Shown: positions 16,582-25,794, counted from the stretch's first letter. The stretch: DNA of 49,928 nt from Anoxybacillus mongoliensis (GCF_014201515.1 NZ_JACHEQ010000017.1:1-49928), one strand, 5' to 3'. Numbers and translations are program-made. Notes: generated by a model from the sequence alone, not told the origin.

Positions 16582-16717
16582 GACGATCGCTCCTTAATTA
16601 TTAAAAAAATAAATAGTTCTGATAATTTATATTTATTTTACTAATTTTATTTTTTACGGTAAAGTCAAATAAAACATACTTGATTTATAGGAATAGTGGA
16701 AAAAGAGGTGAACAAGG
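16582..16717. promoter_or_regulatory. cysL-cysJ divergent control region
   Basis: AT-rich spacer between the LysR-type gene and cysJ. Interrupted repeats of ATAAAT and ATTTAT type are present (about 16607-16640), which could be LysR T-N11-A sites. No single clear promoter can be chosen by eye. Confidence 0.4.
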
Positions 16718-18493
16718 TTGCCATTTCAAGTGACAAACAGTCCATTTAATGAAGAACAAGTTAAGCTCCTGAATCGGCTTTTGCCGACATTAACACCAGC
16801 GCAAAAGCTTTGGTTAAGTGGTTATTTAGCTGCCAATGAGTCGTTCGGTGTGGCGGTACAGCAAGAAGTCTCTGTATCGAAAGAAGTGACCGTCCTTTAT
16901 GGGTCGCAAACAGGAAACGCACAAAAATTGGCGGAAAAAGCAGGGGAGGTACTTAAACATCGTGGGTTTCACGTCACCGTTTCCTCAATGCTTGATTTTA
17001 AGCCGAACGAGTTGAAAAAAATAAATACGCTGCTCATTGTCGTTAGCACATACGGAGAAGGGGAGCCACCGGACAATGCGTTATCGTTTTATGAATTTCT
17101 TCACAGCAAGCGCGCACCGAAACTCGATCATCTTCGTTTTTCGGTATTGGCGCTCGGCGATACGTCGTATGAGCATTTTTGCAAGACGGGAAAAGATTTT
17201 GATAAACGGTTAGAAGAGCTAGGCGGAAAGCGGTTATATGAGCGCGTCGATTGCGACGTCGATTACGAAGAAGCGGCAGCGAAATGGCTTACTGGGGTGC
17301 TGAACGAGCTAGATAAGCAAGGAACCGTTTCCGTGGCAGCTCCACAACCGACGCAAGCACAGCCAACCGCGCTTTATTCACGAAAACATCCGTTCGAAGC
17401 GGAAGTATTAGAAAACATCAACTTAAATGGACGCGGTTCAAATAAAGAAACGCGTCATATTGAGCTATCGCTAGAAGGATCGGGACTTACGTTTGAACCT
17501 GGCGACGCGCTCGGCGTGTTTCCGAAAAACGACCCAGAACTTGTCGATCTTATTATTCAAGAAATGAAATGGAATCCAGCCACACCGGTTTCTGTTGAAG
17601 AAAAGGAAGAGCCGTTAAGAGAAGCGTTGATCTCTCATTTAGAAATTACGGTATTAAGCGAGCAATTATTGCAAGCATTTGCTTCATTTTCGCATAATCA
17701 AGCGTTTCATGCGTTTCTTTCTGTTGAACAAGAAGCGAAGCGAAAAGATTATATGAAAGGGCGTGATGTGCTCGATGTCCTTCGTGATTTCGGCCCGTGG
17801 GAGATGACGCCAGAACAGTTTGTGTCTTCTTTACGGAAGTTGCAGCCGCGCTTTTATTCAATCGCAAGCAGCTTATTAGCATATCCAGAGGAAGTGCATA
17901 TTACCGTTGGTGCGGTTCGTTACGAAGCGCACGGGCGGTTGCGAAAAGGCGTTTGCTCGACGTTTTGTGCAGAGCGCCTACAAATCGGTGACAAACTCCC
18001 TGTGTTCGTTCATCACAATCCAAACTTTAAACTGCCGAAAGATGCAAATACGCCAATTATTATGATTGGACCAGGCACAGGAGTTGCGCCGTTCCGAAGC
18101 TTTTTGCAAGAGCGTGAGGCGATTGGGGCGAAAGGGAAATCGTGGCTATTTTTTGGCGACCAACATTTCGTGACCGATTTCCTTTACCAAACAGAATGGC
18201 AAACGTGGTTGAAAAACGGTGTGTTAACGAAAATGGACGTTGCCTTTTCACGCGATACAAAAGAAAAAGTGTACGTCCAACACCGGATGCTTGAACAAAG
18301 GAAAGAGTTGTTCCGATGGTTAGAAGAAGGGGCAGCTATTTACGTCTGCGGCGATAAGCAGCGTATGGCGCGCGATGTTCATGAGACGCTTATCCATATT
18401 GTTGCTCAAGAAGGAAATATGACGCGAGAACAAGCGGAAGCGTATATAGCTGAGATGCAAAAACAAAAGCGGTACCAACGCGATGTATATTAG
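16718..18493 (+). CDS. cysJ: assimilatory sulfite reductase (NADPH), flavoprotein subunit
   Basis: Passes electrons from NADPH through FAD and FMN to the hemoprotein CysI, for reduction of sulfite to sulfide. Domains in order: an N-terminal leader like that of Bacillus CysJ ([20 protein letters not shown]), flavodoxin/FMN (about 55-200, [18 protein letters not shown]), FAD-binding with the connecting domain (about 220-440, PRFYSIASS) and NADPH-binding ([21 protein letters not shown]-like near the end). The length of 591 residues is normal. A TTG start at 16718 follows AAAGAGGTG, eight bases upstream. It is 11 bases from cysI and clearly in one operon with it. Confidence 0.95.
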   Translation: MPFQVTNSPFNEEQVKLLNRLLPTLTPAQKLWLSGYLAANESFGVAVQQEVSVSKEVTVLYGSQTGNAQKLAEKAGEVLKHRGFHVTVSSMLDFKPNELKKINTLLIVVSTYGEGEPPDNALSFYEFLHSKRAPKLDHLRFSVLALGDTSYEHFCKTGKDFDKRLEELGGKRLYERVDCDVDYEEAAAKWLTGVLNELDKQGTVSVAAPQPTQAQPTALYSRKHPFEAEVLENINLNGRGSNKETRHIELSLEGSGLTFEPGDALGVFPKNDPELVDLIIQEMKWNPATPVSVEEKEEPLREALISHLEITVLSEQLLQAFASFSHNQAFHAFLSVEQEAKRKDYMKGRDVLDVLRDFGPWEMTPEQFVSSLRKLQPRFYSIASSLLAYPEEVHITVGAVRYEAHGRLRKGVCSTFCAERLQIGDKLPVFVHHNPNFKLPKDANTPIIMIGPGTGVAPFRSFLQEREAIGAKGKSWLFFGDQHFVTDFLYQTEWQTWLKNGVLTKMDVAFSRDTKEKVYVQHRMLEQRKELFRWLEEGAAIYVCGDKQRMARDVHETLIHIVAQEGNMTREQAEAYIAEMQKQKRYQRDVY

Positions 18494-18504
18494 GGGGGAT
18501 CATT

Positions 18505-20220
18505 GTGGAAAAATTTTTATTAACCGCGCCAGATGGACCGCCAAGTGACGTCGAGCGAATTAAACGAGAAAGCAACTATTTGCGCGGCACGTTAAAAGAA
18601 ACGATGGAAGATCGCATCACAGCAGGTATCCCAGAAGATGATAACCGATTAATGAAATTTCATGGCAGCTATTTGCAAGATGATCGTGATTTAAGAGCAG
18701 AGCGACAAAAACAAAAGTTAGAGCCAGCGTATCAATTTATGATTCGTGTTCGTACCCCAGGCGGCGTAGCGACACCTGAGCAGTGGCTTGTGATGGATGA
18801 ATTGGCGCGGACATATGCGAACGGGACGTTGAAACTTACGACACGACAAGCATTTCAGTTTCACGGCGTATTGAAATGGAACATGAAAAAAACGCTGCAA
18901 GCTATTAACGATGCTCTGCTTACAACGTTGGCAGCTTGTGGTGACGTGAACCGAAACGTCATGTGTAACCCGAATCCGTACCAGTCAGAAGTGCATGCGG
19001 AAGTGTATGAATGGGCGAAAAGGTTAAGTGATCATTTATTGCCACAAACAAGAGCATATTACGAAATTTGGTTGGATGAAGAAAAAGTAGCTGGTACACC
19101 AGAAGTAGAGCAAGAGCCGATTTATGGAGCACTGTACTTGCCGCGGAAATTTAAAATCGGTATCGCCGTTCCACCGTCAAACGATGTCGATGTGTTTTCG
19201 CAAGACCTCGGGTTTATTGCGATTGTTGAACAAGGAAAGCTCGTTGGTTTTAACGTGGCGATCGGCGGTGGCATGGGAATGACACACGGCGACCGTACGA
19301 CATATCCGCAGCTAGCGAAAGTGATCGGCTTTTGTAAGCCAGAACAAGTCATTGATGTGGCAGAAAAAGTCGTTACCATTCAGCGCGATTACGGCAATCG
19401 CTCTGTACGTAAACATGCTCGTTTTAAATATACGATCGACCGACTAGGGCTTGAAGCTGTCAAAGCAGAATTAGAGCGTCGGCTTGGCTGGGAGCTAGAA
19501 GAAGCGCGTCCGTATCATTTTGAACATAACGGCGATCGATATGGCTGGGTTGAAGGGGTAAACGGGACGTGGCATTTTACGTTATTCGTCGAAGGCGGTC
19601 GAGTGAAAGATACGGATGATTATCCTTTAATGACAGGCTTGCGAGAAATTGCGAAAGTGCATACAGGTGACTTCCGTTTAACAGCTAATCAAAACTTAGT
19701 CATTGCGAACGTGCCAAGCGAGAAAAAAGAAGAAATTGATGCGCTTATTAAGCAATATAAATTAACAGATGGGAAACATTATAGTGCTCTTCGTCGTAAC
19801 TCGCTGGCCTGTGTGGCTTTGCCAACGTGTGGATTAGCGATGGCAGAAGCTGAGAGATACTTGCCGACACTCATTGATAAAATTGAGGAAATTGTTGAGG
19901 AAAACGGGCTTCGCGATGAAGAAATCACCATTCGTATGACGGGCTGTCCGAACGGATGTGCACGCCATGTGCTTGGGGAAATTGCATTTATCGGCAAATC
20001 CGTTGGTAAATATAATATGTATCTCGGAGCAGCGTTTGACGGCAGTCGCCTCGGAAAATTATATCGTGAAAATATTGGAGAAAAAGAAATTTTAGCTGAA
20101 CTTCGCATGCTTCTTTCGCGTTACGCGAAAGAGCGATTGGATGATGAACACTTTGGTGATTTTGTTATTCGCGCAGGTATTGTAAAAGAAGTGACAGATG
20201 GAACAAACTTTCATGACTAA
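18505..20220 (+). CDS. cysI: assimilatory sulfite reductase (NADPH), hemoprotein subunit
   Basis: Six-electron reduction of sulfite to sulfide at a siroheme/4Fe-4S centre. The cluster ligands are in [13 protein letters not shown] and [10 protein letters not shown] (C-x5-C-type pair partly visible as CVALPTC, and C-x3-C). Conserved siroheme-binding stretches include [14 protein letters not shown] and [13 protein letters not shown]. The length of 571 residues is normal. A GTG start at 18505 follows AGGGGGGAT. It is co-transcribed with cysJ and followed by a terminator. Together the two genes give the complete NADPH enzyme; PAPS reductase and siroheme synthesis genes are not in the window. Confidence 0.95.
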   Translation: MEKFLLTAPDGPPSDVERIKRESNYLRGTLKETMEDRITAGIPEDDNRLMKFHGSYLQDDRDLRAERQKQKLEPAYQFMIRVRTPGGVATPEQWLVMDELARTYANGTLKLTTRQAFQFHGVLKWNMKKTLQAINDALLTTLAACGDVNRNVMCNPNPYQSEVHAEVYEWAKRLSDHLLPQTRAYYEIWLDEEKVAGTPEVEQEPIYGALYLPRKFKIGIAVPPSNDVDVFSQDLGFIAIVEQGKLVGFNVAIGGGMGMTHGDRTTYPQLAKVIGFCKPEQVIDVAEKVVTIQRDYGNRSVRKHARFKYTIDRLGLEAVKAELERRLGWELEEARPYHFEHNGDRYGWVEGVNGTWHFTLFVEGGRVKDTDDYPLMTGLREIAKVHTGDFRLTANQNLVIANVPSEKKEEIDALIKQYKLTDGKHYSALRRNSLACVALPTCGLAMAEAERYLPTLIDKIEEIVEENGLRDEEITIRMTGCPNGCARHVLGEIAFIGKSVGKYNMYLGAAFDGSRLGKLYRENIGEKEILAELRMLLSRYAKERLDDEHFGDFVIRAGIVKEVTDGTNFHD

Positions 20221-20224
20221 ACAG

Positions 20225-20256
20225 ATCGGCTTTCCATTGGGGAAGCCGATTTGTTT
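20225..20256 (+). terminator. terminator of cysJI
   Basis: ATCGGCTT (20225-20232) pairs with AAGCCGAT (20243-20250), followed by TTGTTT, five bases after the cysI stop. Confidence 0.75.
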
Positions 20257-20331
20257 GTAAAAAAGGATGATTTGAAGCGACCGAGAATATAATAAAAGGG
20301 CAAATTTTATTTATAGAAAGGAGTAATTTAC

Positions 20332-20649
20332 ATGATCGTCACAACAACAAACAGCATCGAAGGAAAACAAATTGAACAATATCTCGGCTTAGTGTCTGGT
20401 GAGGTCATTTTAGGAGCTAACGTTGTCCGCGACTTTTTAGCGAGCATTACCGATATCATCGGTGGCCGAAGCGGAACATACGAAAGCAAGCTAGCTGAAG
20501 GACGGGATATGGCAGTAGAAGAAATGGTAAAAAAAGCGCGAAATATGGGCGCAAATGCAGTGATTGGTGTCGATCTTGACTTTGAAACGTTGCGCGATGG
20601 AATGATGATGTGCATTGCGACAGGTACAGCGGTGAAAGTGAAAGAGTAA
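20332..20649 (+). CDS. YbjQ/UPF0145 family protein
   Basis: Small cytoplasmic protein of 105 residues, recognised by the UPF0145/YbjQ pattern: an N-terminal MIVTTTNSIEGKQIEQYLGL, GEVILGANVVRDFLASI, then GRSGTYE, and NMGANAVIGVDLDFETL. The family forms beta-rich oligomers annotated as heavy-metal-binding-like; no function is established. AGAAAGGAG precedes the ATG. It stands alone between the cysJI terminator and its own strong terminator. Confidence 0.88.
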   Translation: MIVTTTNSIEGKQIEQYLGLVSGEVILGANVVRDFLASITDIIGGRSGTYESKLAEGRDMAVEEMVKKARNMGANAVIGVDLDFETLRDGMMMCIATGTAVKVKE

Positions 20650-20659
20650 TGGAATGTGA

Positions 20660-20688
20660 GAAGAAGCTCGTGGGGCTTCTTCTTTTTT
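20660..20688 (+). terminator. terminator after the ybjQ-like gene
   Basis: GAAGAAGC (20660-20667) pairs with GCTTCTTC (20675-20682), followed by six T. Confidence 0.8.
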
Positions 20689-20692
20689 GATA

Positions 20693-20782
20693 TTGACTTA
20701 TGTGTAAAAAGGGATATAATGTAATTAGAAATTTATCTAAATATCTAATTTTTTTGATTGATATTTAGAAGACTGTCTAAAT
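20693..20782 (+). promoter_or_regulatory. sdpR promoter and two SdpR-type operators
   Basis: TTGACT (20693-20698) and TATAAT (20715-20720) with a 16-base spacer form a clear SigA promoter. Downstream are two copies of TTAGA-N6-TCTAA, at 20725-20740 and 20765-20780; the second extends to a 7-base perfect arm (20763-20782). Each is followed by ATATCTAA (20741-20748 and 20781-20788). The 40-base centre spacing is about four helical turns. The arrangement suggests autorepression by the encoded ArsR-type regulator. Confidence 0.7.
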
Positions 20783-20807
20783 ATCTAAAAGGAAGTTGGT
20801 GAAAAAG

Positions 20808-21086
20808 ATGTCGTTTAACGAGGCGTTTAAGGCGATTGCTGACCCGAACCGGAGGAAAATTCTTTCTTTATTAAAAAAAGGAGACTTAACTGCAGGGGAA
20901 ATTGCTGAACATTTTGATATGCAAAAGCCGAGCGTTTCCCATCATTTAAAAATATTAAAACAAGCCGACCTAGTGGAAGATCGTCGCGTTGGTCAGCATA
21001 TTTATTACTCATTGAACACAACTGTTTTCCAAGATTTAATGAGTTGGTTTTACGATATATTGCAAAAAGAAGGGGATAAATCATGA
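20808..21086 (+). CDS. sdpR: ArsR-family autorepressor SdpR
   Basis: Winged-helix repressor of about 92 residues: AFKAIADPNRRKILSLLKKG, then TAGEIAEHFDMQKPSVSHHL as recognition region, and RRVGQHIYYSLNTTVFQDLM. Close in pattern to B. subtilis SdpR, which represses its own operon and is relieved when SdpI binds the toxin SdpC and sequesters SdpR at the membrane. No metal-binding ArsR Cys motif is seen. ATG 20808 is preferred, though GTG 20799 or TTG 20796 are possible. The stop overlaps the sdpI start by four bases. Here no sdpABC toxin genes are present, so the pair is probably an orphan immunity/sensing module. Confidence 0.85.
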   Translation: MSFNEAFKAIADPNRRKILSLLKKGDLTAGEIAEHFDMQKPSVSHHLKILKQADLVEDRRVGQHIYYSLNTTVFQDLMSWFYDILQKEGDKS

Positions 21087-21709
21087 AAAAATATTGGGTG
21101 GTTGTCATTCTTATATTGTGCAGCTACGTATTGAGTTTTATTGCTATCCCATATTTACCAAATGAAGTGGCGATTCATTGGAACGTTGCGGGAGAACCAG
21201 ATGGTTTTATGAATAAGTGGTGGGGAGCGCTTTTACTTCCGCTTCTTTTAACCGGCATGACTTTTTTGCTTATTTATTTGCCAAAGATCGATCCACGAAA
21301 AGAAAATTACGAGAAATTTAAAAATGTATATCGTATTTTTTTACATGTGCTTGTCATCTTTTTCGTTAGTCTACATGTGGTGACGCTTGCATACAATATA
21401 GGAATTTCTGTACAAGTTGACGTTGTTGTGCCGCTTGGAGTTGGATTATTGTTTATTGTCCTTGGGAATTATATGCCGAAAATTAAACCGAATTATTTTT
21501 TCGGCATCCGTACCCCTTGGACGTTAGAAAATGAAGTAGTTTGGCAAAAAACGCACCGCGTCGGTGGAAAAGTGTTTGTCATTATGGGTGTGTTGATTAC
21601 GCTCACGATATTTGTAGAAAGCGTATGGCGTTTTATTTTGCTCTTAATTATCGTTTTTAGTGGCACGATTTATATGTTTGTCCAGTCGTATATATTTTCT
21701 CGTAAATGA
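21083..21709 (+). CDS. sdpI: SdpI-family membrane immunity/signal protein
   Basis: Membrane protein of 208 residues with about six hydrophobic helices. An N-terminal DUF1648-like part has YLPNEVAIHWNVAGEPDGFM, and the SdpI part has YMPKIKPNYFFGIRTPWTLE and the conserved WQKTHRVGGK. In B. subtilis SdpI protects against the cannibalism toxin SdpC and sequesters SdpR. ATG 21083 overlaps the sdpR stop. The gene overlaps the region of the YhfC-like gene, making a three-gene operon. Without a toxin gene nearby it may guard against toxins of other strains; that is inference. Confidence 0.88.
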   Translation: MKKYWVVVILILCSYVLSFIAIPYLPNEVAIHWNVAGEPDGFMNKWWGALLLPLLLTGMTFLLIYLPKIDPRKENYEKFKNVYRIFLHVLVIFFVSLHVVTLAYNIGISVQVDVVVPLGVGLLFIVLGNYMPKIKPNYFFGIRTPWTLENEVVWQKTHRVGGKVFVIMGVLITLTIFVESVWRFILLLIIVFSGTIYMFVQSYIFSRK

Positions 21710-21723
21710 GGGGAGAGATCAGT

Positions 21724-22473
21724 TTGGTTGGGATGTCTGTTCAATTACTTCTTTCTTTATTTGTTCCTTTAGTGCTTATTATATATGGACGAAAAAAAGG
21801 TTGGTTTTCTTGGAAAGCATTTGGTGTTGGTTTGCTTATTTTTGTGTTATTTTCACAAGTTTTTGAGAAAATACTTCACTTTCTTGTCATTGATCCAAGC
21901 GGTACATCGTTAAAAGGAACCAATAATGTTTGGGCGTTTGTTGCTTACGGGGCGTTAGCAGCTGGAGTATTTGAGGAAATTGGTAGATATATCGGATTTC
22001 GTTTCATGTTAAAAAACAATCGAACGTACGGGGACGGATTATCATTTGGTCTAGGGCATGGAGGAATAGAAGCCGTGCTCATCGGTGCTTTTAGTGCCGT
22101 GAATATGATGGTGATGTCTCATCTCGTTCAAACAGGTGATTTTGAGCAAGTTGCTTCCTCGCTTCCTGCTACACAAGTCGACATGATTCAATCGATGTTG
22201 AATCAGCCGGATTGGATGTATGTATTAGGTGGTATCGAGCGAATATTTGCAATCGCTATCCATGTGGCGCTCTCTCTGCTTGTTTTATACGGAGTTAGGA
22301 ACGGGCAATTTCGGTATGTGATGTATGCGATTTTGATGCATGCGTTCATTGATGTTGTCCCTGCGCTATATCAAGTGAAAGTCATTTCAAATGTTTGGAT
22401 TGTAGAAACGATTCTTGCTTTCATTGCAATCGCTTCGCTCGTCTTCATTCGACGGATAGCAGAAAAGTTTTAA
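21724..22473 (+). CDS. YhfC-family intramembrane metalloprotease-like protein
   Basis: Polytopic membrane protein of about 250 residues with some seven hydrophobic segments. Likely active-site motifs are FEEIGRYIGFR, GLGHGGIEAVL and MHAFIDVVPALY, giving the Glu-Glu, His and His-Asp pattern of YhfC, a family related to CPBP-type intramembrane proteases. The frame overlaps the sdpI stop at 21706, but GGGGAG lies inside that overlap. TTG 21724 is therefore the better start; ATG 21733 is an alternative. As the third gene of the SdpR-controlled operon, it may help process or resist a membrane-active peptide; this is inferred from neighbours. Confidence 0.75.
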   Translation: MVGMSVQLLLSLFVPLVLIIYGRKKGWFSWKAFGVGLLIFVLFSQVFEKILHFLVIDPSGTSLKGTNNVWAFVAYGALAAGVFEEIGRYIGFRFMLKNNRTYGDGLSFGLGHGGIEAVLIGAFSAVNMMVMSHLVQTGDFEQVASSLPATQVDMIQSMLNQPDWMYVLGGIERIFAIAIHVALSLLVLYGVRNGQFRYVMYAILMHAFIDVVPALYQVKVISNVWIVETILAFIAIASLVFIRRIAEKF

Positions 22474-22477
22474 AAAC

Positions 22478-22639
22478 ATGTTGCATCGAAACGCGTTTCA
22501 TCCCTTATGCTTGCGTCAAAAGCATAAGGGAGGGAATTTTGTAGGTATATTGCATATTTTCATTTTATGCGCCGTTGCGTTAATGGGGGCACAGTTTGCC
22601 ATAGAAGCTGCTTCAAAAGGAAAGTATAATGGAAAGTAA
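22478..22639 (+). CDS. possible small membrane protein (53 aa)
   Basis: An open frame between yhfC and the Uma2 gene. Its second half is a hydrophobic helix with a C-terminal polar tail (ILHIFILCAVALMGAQFAIE, then AASKGKYNGK). The frame runs through a perfect 12-base-pair hairpin at 22501-22531. GGGAGGG after the hairpin would suit an internal start, but the only in-frame candidate, TTG near 22547, is rather far. No family is recognised. It may be a real short protein or chance. Confidence 0.25.
   Translation: MLHRNAFHPLCLRQKHKGGNFVGILHIFILCAVALMGAQFAIEAASKGKYNGK
22501..22531 (+). terminator. hairpin after the sdpR-sdpI-yhfC operon
   Basis: TCCCTTATGCTT (22501-22512) pairs perfectly with AAGCATAAGGGA (22520-22531) around a seven-base loop. 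There is no strong T-run downstream (GGGAATTTTG), so it may be a weak terminator or a structure that hides GGGAGGG. Confidence 0.5.
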
Positions 22640-22653
22640 AAAGGAGTGATTCC

Positions 22654-23217
22654 GTGAGCATCGCTAGCCAACGTTGGATGTCGTTGAAGGAGTATTATGA
22701 ATTAAGGGAGAAAACAAACAGACGGTTGGAATATATGAATGGGGCTGTATGCATGACTCCTTCGCCTTCTACAAAGCATCAGCGAATATCTGGGCGCATG
22801 TACGTGGAACTTTTTCGCTTTTTTGAAGGGACAGATTGTGAAGTGTTTCATGCGCCGTTTGATGTTGAATTGCAACGCGATGATATTCAAGAACAACATA
22901 TTGTCATTCCTGATTTAAGTATTATTTGTGATAAAGAAGGATTGCAAGATCAAAAATATGTTGGTGTGCCTACATGGATTATAGAAATTTTAAGTCCGTC
23001 TAACCAATCTCATGATTTAGTTTTCAAGTTAAACATTTATATGCGCTATGGCGTAAAAGAATATTGGATTGTAAATCCGATGTTAAATAGCATACAAGTA
23101 TATGCGTTAAACGAAAAAGGTCAATACGACCAAACGGAAGTGATCAAGGAAAAAGGAAATGTACGTTCATTTGTTTTTCCGCAATTTTCGGTTGATGTGA
23201 CAAAAATTTTTAGTTAA
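22654..23217 (+). CDS. Uma2-family (DUF820) endonuclease-like protein
   Basis: Protein of 187 residues with the restriction-endonuclease-like fold called Uma2. The N-terminal WMSLKEYYELREKTNRRLEY is followed by MTPSPSTKHQRISGRM and the catalytic core VIPDLSIICDK (Asp), PTWIIEILSPSNQSHD (Glu) and the Lys-containing KLNIYMRYGVKEYWIVNP. A GTG start follows AAAAAGGAGTGATTCC. Uma2 genes are abundant in cyanobacteria and scattered in Bacilli. No role is established; links to mobile DNA are often proposed. It is a single gene with its own terminator-like hairpin. Confidence 0.85.
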   Translation: MSIASQRWMSLKEYYELREKTNRRLEYMNGAVCMTPSPSTKHQRISGRMYVELFRFFEGTDCEVFHAPFDVELQRDDIQEQHIVIPDLSIICDKEGLQDQKYVGVPTWIIEILSPSNQSHDLVFKLNIYMRYGVKEYWIVNPMLNSIQVYALNEKGQYDQTEVIKEKGNVRSFVFPQFSVDVTKIFS

Positions 23218-23299
23218 TTGAAGTATTTACATGTGGCTGAGAAACAGGTGTATAAGATGAATACGGAAACGCGCGTAAGCTCTTTTGAATCACAAGGTG

Positions 23300-23344
23300 A
23301 AAAAGCGTCTCATCAATATGATGGGGCGCTTTTTATTAAGTAAG
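23300..23344 (+). terminator. terminator before the MFS gene
   Basis: AAAAAGCG (23300-23307) pairs with CGCTTTTT (23337-23344), with an inner CATCAATATGATG stem. It ends with a T-run and lies about 80 bases after the Uma2 stop. Confidence 0.65.
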
Positions 23345-23352
23345 CAAAAAAA

Positions 23353-23380
23353 TTGAAAGATTGACAAAAGGTATTATAAT
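23353..23380 (+). promoter_or_regulatory. promoter of the MFS transporter
   Basis: TTGAAA (23353-23358) and TATAAT (23375-23380) are 16 bases apart, 37 bases before the start codon. Confidence 0.55.
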
Positions 23381-23416
23381 GTAAATATTCCATTTGTTTT
23401 ATAGGGAGAGAGGACA

Positions 23417-24619
23417 ATGCAAACAAGTATTGAACAACGTACAAATATGCAAACAGTCGTTTATCCGATTTTAATTGCCATTAGTATTGGTCATTTATTG
23501 AATGACGCGATGCAAGCTGTTGTCCCAGCGTTGTTTCCGATTTTAGAATCATCGATGCATCTATCTTATACACAAATCGGTTGGATTGCATTTACGCTGA
23601 ATATGACTTCTTCTATTTTACAGCCGGTTGTCGGATTGTTTTCTGATCGCTATCCATCGCCGAGTTTTTTGCCGCTCGGCATGGGAGCGAGCATGTTAGG
23701 AATGATTGGATTGGCGTTTGCGCCTAATTTTTTCTTTGTTTTATTGTCCGTTTTATTTATCGGATTAGGCTCGGCTGTATTTCATCCAGAAGGTTCTCGT
23801 GTCGTTTATTTTGCCGCACGGGCGAGAAGGGGATTCGCTCAATCCATTTACCAACTTGGCGGAAATACAGGCAACGCCCTTGCTCCGCTATTTACAGCAC
23901 TGATTTTTGTTCCATTCGGTCAAAAGGGAGCAGGTTGGTTTGTCATTGTTGCAGCCATTGGAATGTCCGTTTTATTTTGGGTATCGAAATGGTATGCTCT
24001 TCAGCTACGTCAACTGAAAAATCGTCCGAACAGAACAATAGAAGGAAAGACACATACAAGCAAACGAATTATATTTGCCCTCGTTCTTCTCGTGTTGCTA
24101 GTATTTGCACGTTCGTGGTACTATGCGGGAATTTCAAACTATTATCAGTTTTATTTGATGAAATATTACGATATTTCCATTCGCGAGGCGCAGCTTTATT
24201 TGTTTGTTTTTATGATTGCAGGGGCGATCGGTACTGTTTTTGGCGGTCCGCTTGCCGACCGATTTGGGAGACGAAATTTAATTTTTGCATCCACGCTTGG
24301 TACGGCACCGTTTGCACTCATTTTGCCATATGTGCCACTTCATTTCGTTTTGCCAATTGTTTTTGTCACAGGCTTTATTTTATCGTCTAGTTTCGCTACT
24401 TTTGTTGTTTATGCACAAGAATTGCTTCCAGGAAATGTGGGGATGGCTTCTGGATTAATTGTTGGTCTTGCATTTGGCATGGGGGCGCTTGGAGCGGTTG
24501 CACTTGGCAAAATCGCAGATGTGTATACGTTAAAAACACTTATGGTGATGTGTAGTTTTCTTCCTTTGTTTGGCGTGTTGACATTTTGGCTGCCGAAAGA
24601 TGTACGTGTTTCTCAGTAA
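23417..24619 (+). CDS. MFS transporter, Fsr (fosmidomycin-resistance)-like
   Basis: Twelve-helix transporter of 400 residues. The N-terminal IGHLLNDAMQAVVPALFPIL and LFSDRYPSPSFLPLGMG, the central FHPEGSRVVYFAARARRGFA, and GGPLADRFGRRNLIF between the halves are typical of the Fsr branch, which exports fosmidomycin in E. coli. In Bacilli the substrate is not known. ATG 23417 follows GGGAGAGAGGAC. The gene has its own promoter and ends at a hairpin shared with the convergent pirin gene. Confidence 0.88.
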   Translation: MQTSIEQRTNMQTVVYPILIAISIGHLLNDAMQAVVPALFPILESSMHLSYTQIGWIAFTLNMTSSILQPVVGLFSDRYPSPSFLPLGMGASMLGMIGLAFAPNFFFVLLSVLFIGLGSAVFHPEGSRVVYFAARARRGFAQSIYQLGGNTGNALAPLFTALIFVPFGQKGAGWFVIVAAIGMSVLFWVSKWYALQLRQLKNRPNRTIEGKTHTSKRIIFALVLLVLLVFARSWYYAGISNYYQFYLMKYYDISIREAQLYLFVFMIAGAIGTVFGGPLADRFGRRNLIFASTLGTAPFALILPYVPLHFVLPIVFVTGFILSSSFATFVVYAQELLPGNVGMASGLIVGLAFGMGALGAVALGKIADVYTLKTLMVMCSFLPLFGVLTFWLPKDVRVSQ

Positions 24620-24623
24620 AATT

Positions 24624-24651
24624 CAGCTTGCCCGTTTTCAAGGGCAAGCTG
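24624..24651. terminator. bidirectional hairpin between MFS and pirin genes
   Basis: CAGCTTGCCC (24624-24633) and GGGCAAGCTG (24642-24651) are a perfect 10-base-pair stem with an eight-base loop between convergent genes. Confidence 0.65.
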
Positions 24652-24655
24652 ACCA

Positions 24656-25360
24656 CTACGGTAAGTCGATGAGCATAAAACGGCTGTCTATGTTCGCTGC
24701 TATGTGCAATTGTGTGATATCTGTTATACGAGCAGCATCACGACGTTGTAACATCGTTTCACCATTTAACACAAGTTCTCCTTCAATAACAAACACATAT
24801 ATTCGACGTCCTTCTTGTTGATGGAATGTTATGTGCTCGTTGTTTTCTAAATCCGATAAATACATCGTTATATCTTGATGGATATAAGCAACTTGATCAC
24901 CTGCATGCTTTTTAGAAACAATAGGCAATAAGCGATTTTTCATTTTTTCAATATCATATGAAACTTGTTCGTATGATGGGGTAAGACCGTACGTTTCAGG
25001 TAAAAACCAAAGCTGTAGAAGGTTGACTTCGTCCGTAGTAGACGGATTCATTTCTGAATGTACAATGCCTGTTCCGGCTGTCATTCGTTGTACTTCACCA
25101 AATGAGATGATGCGATGATTACCAAGATTATCGCGATGTTCGAGTTGTCCTTTTAAGACGACTGTAACAATCTCCATTTCTTGATGAGGATGAGCGCCAA
25201 AACCACGTTGTGGCGCGATGATATCATCGTTAAATACGCGCAATGAGCCAAAGTGCATATTTTTCCGATCAAAATATTCAGCAAACGAAAAACTAAAATA
25301 GCTTTGTAACCAACCGTGGTTCGATTCAAATCGCTCATGTGCACGATATATGTGAATCAT
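24656..25360 (-). CDS. pirin-family protein (YhhW-like)
   Basis: Bicupin protein of 234 residues. The N-terminal cupin carries the metal ligands in GFGAHPHQEMEIV and GIVHSEMNPS, with the family signatures SFSFAEYFD and GEVQRMTAGTG. The YhhW-type pirins have quercetin dioxygenase activity in vitro; the natural substrate is not known. ATG 25360 follows AAGGAGATT. Its 16-base distance from doxX suggests one transcript with it. With MarR upstream, this points to a response to quinones, phenols or electrophiles, as in MhqR-controlled genes of B. subtilis. The function is inferred from context. Confidence 0.85.
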   Translation of the reverse strand: MIHIYRAHERFESNHGWLQSYFSFSFAEYFDRKNMHFGSLRVFNDDIIAPQRGFGAHPHQEMEIVTVVLKGQLEHRDNLGNHRIISFGEVQRMTAGTGIVHSEMNPSTTDEVNLLQLWFLPETYGLTPSYEQVSYDIEKMKNRLLPIVSKKHAGDQVAYIHQDITMYLSDLENNEHITFHQQEGRRIYVFVIEGELVLNGETMLQRRDAARITDITQLHIAANIDSRFMLIDLP

Positions 25361-25376
25361 TGAAAAATCTCCTTCC

Positions 25377-25775
25377 TTATTTCATGAGTGCATCAAGTGA
25401 ATAGTCGCCTGCACCGATAAGCGCAACACCAATCACAACGACAATTAAAATAAAATTGTACTCGAAGCCATTTTGTGTTACCCAAAATCCATTTGGCGCA
25501 TGTACTTTTACAATGGCTACAACCATTGTCATAGCGATCAACAAAGCTGCAAATGGTGTGAACAGTCCGAGAGCAAACAATAATCCGCCAACAAACTCTG
25601 CTAAACCAGCAACTAGAGCCATTGTCACTCCAGGTTTTAATCCAATCGATTCGAGCCATCCACCTGTTCCTTTTAAACCATATCCTCCGAACCATCCAAA
25701 CAATTTTTGGGCTCCATGACCGACAAAAGTCAAGCCGACAGCTAGACGAATAAGTAAAATACCAATGTGCATCAT
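25377..25775 (-). CDS. DoxX-family membrane protein
   Basis: Four-helix membrane protein of about 132 residues with the DoxX signatures LIRLAVGLTFVGHGAQKLFG, GLAEFVGGLLFALGLF and KVHAPNGFW. Bacillus relatives such as MhqP and CatD belong to thiol- and quinone-stress operons. The start at 25775 is chosen because AAAGGAG lies eight bases upstream; longer versions would put the ribosome site inside the gene. A perfect palindrome overlaps the leader immediately upstream (25795-25812), matching one before the MarR gene. It probably forms an operon with the pirin gene. Confidence 0.85.
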   Translation of the reverse strand: MMHIGILLIRLAVGLTFVGHGAQKLFGWFGGYGLKGTGGWLESIGLKPGVTMALVAGLAEFVGGLLFALGLFTPFAALLIAMTMVVAIVKVHAPNGFWVTQNGFEYNFILIVVVIGVALIGAGDYSLDALMK

Positions 25776-25794
25776 GATCATTTCTCCTTTCATA

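Noticed and set aside
23230-23300. Structured-looking leader before the MFS gene, possible riboswitch
   Set aside because: It matches none of the riboswitch consensus cores I know; only the terminator hairpin and promoter are supported.
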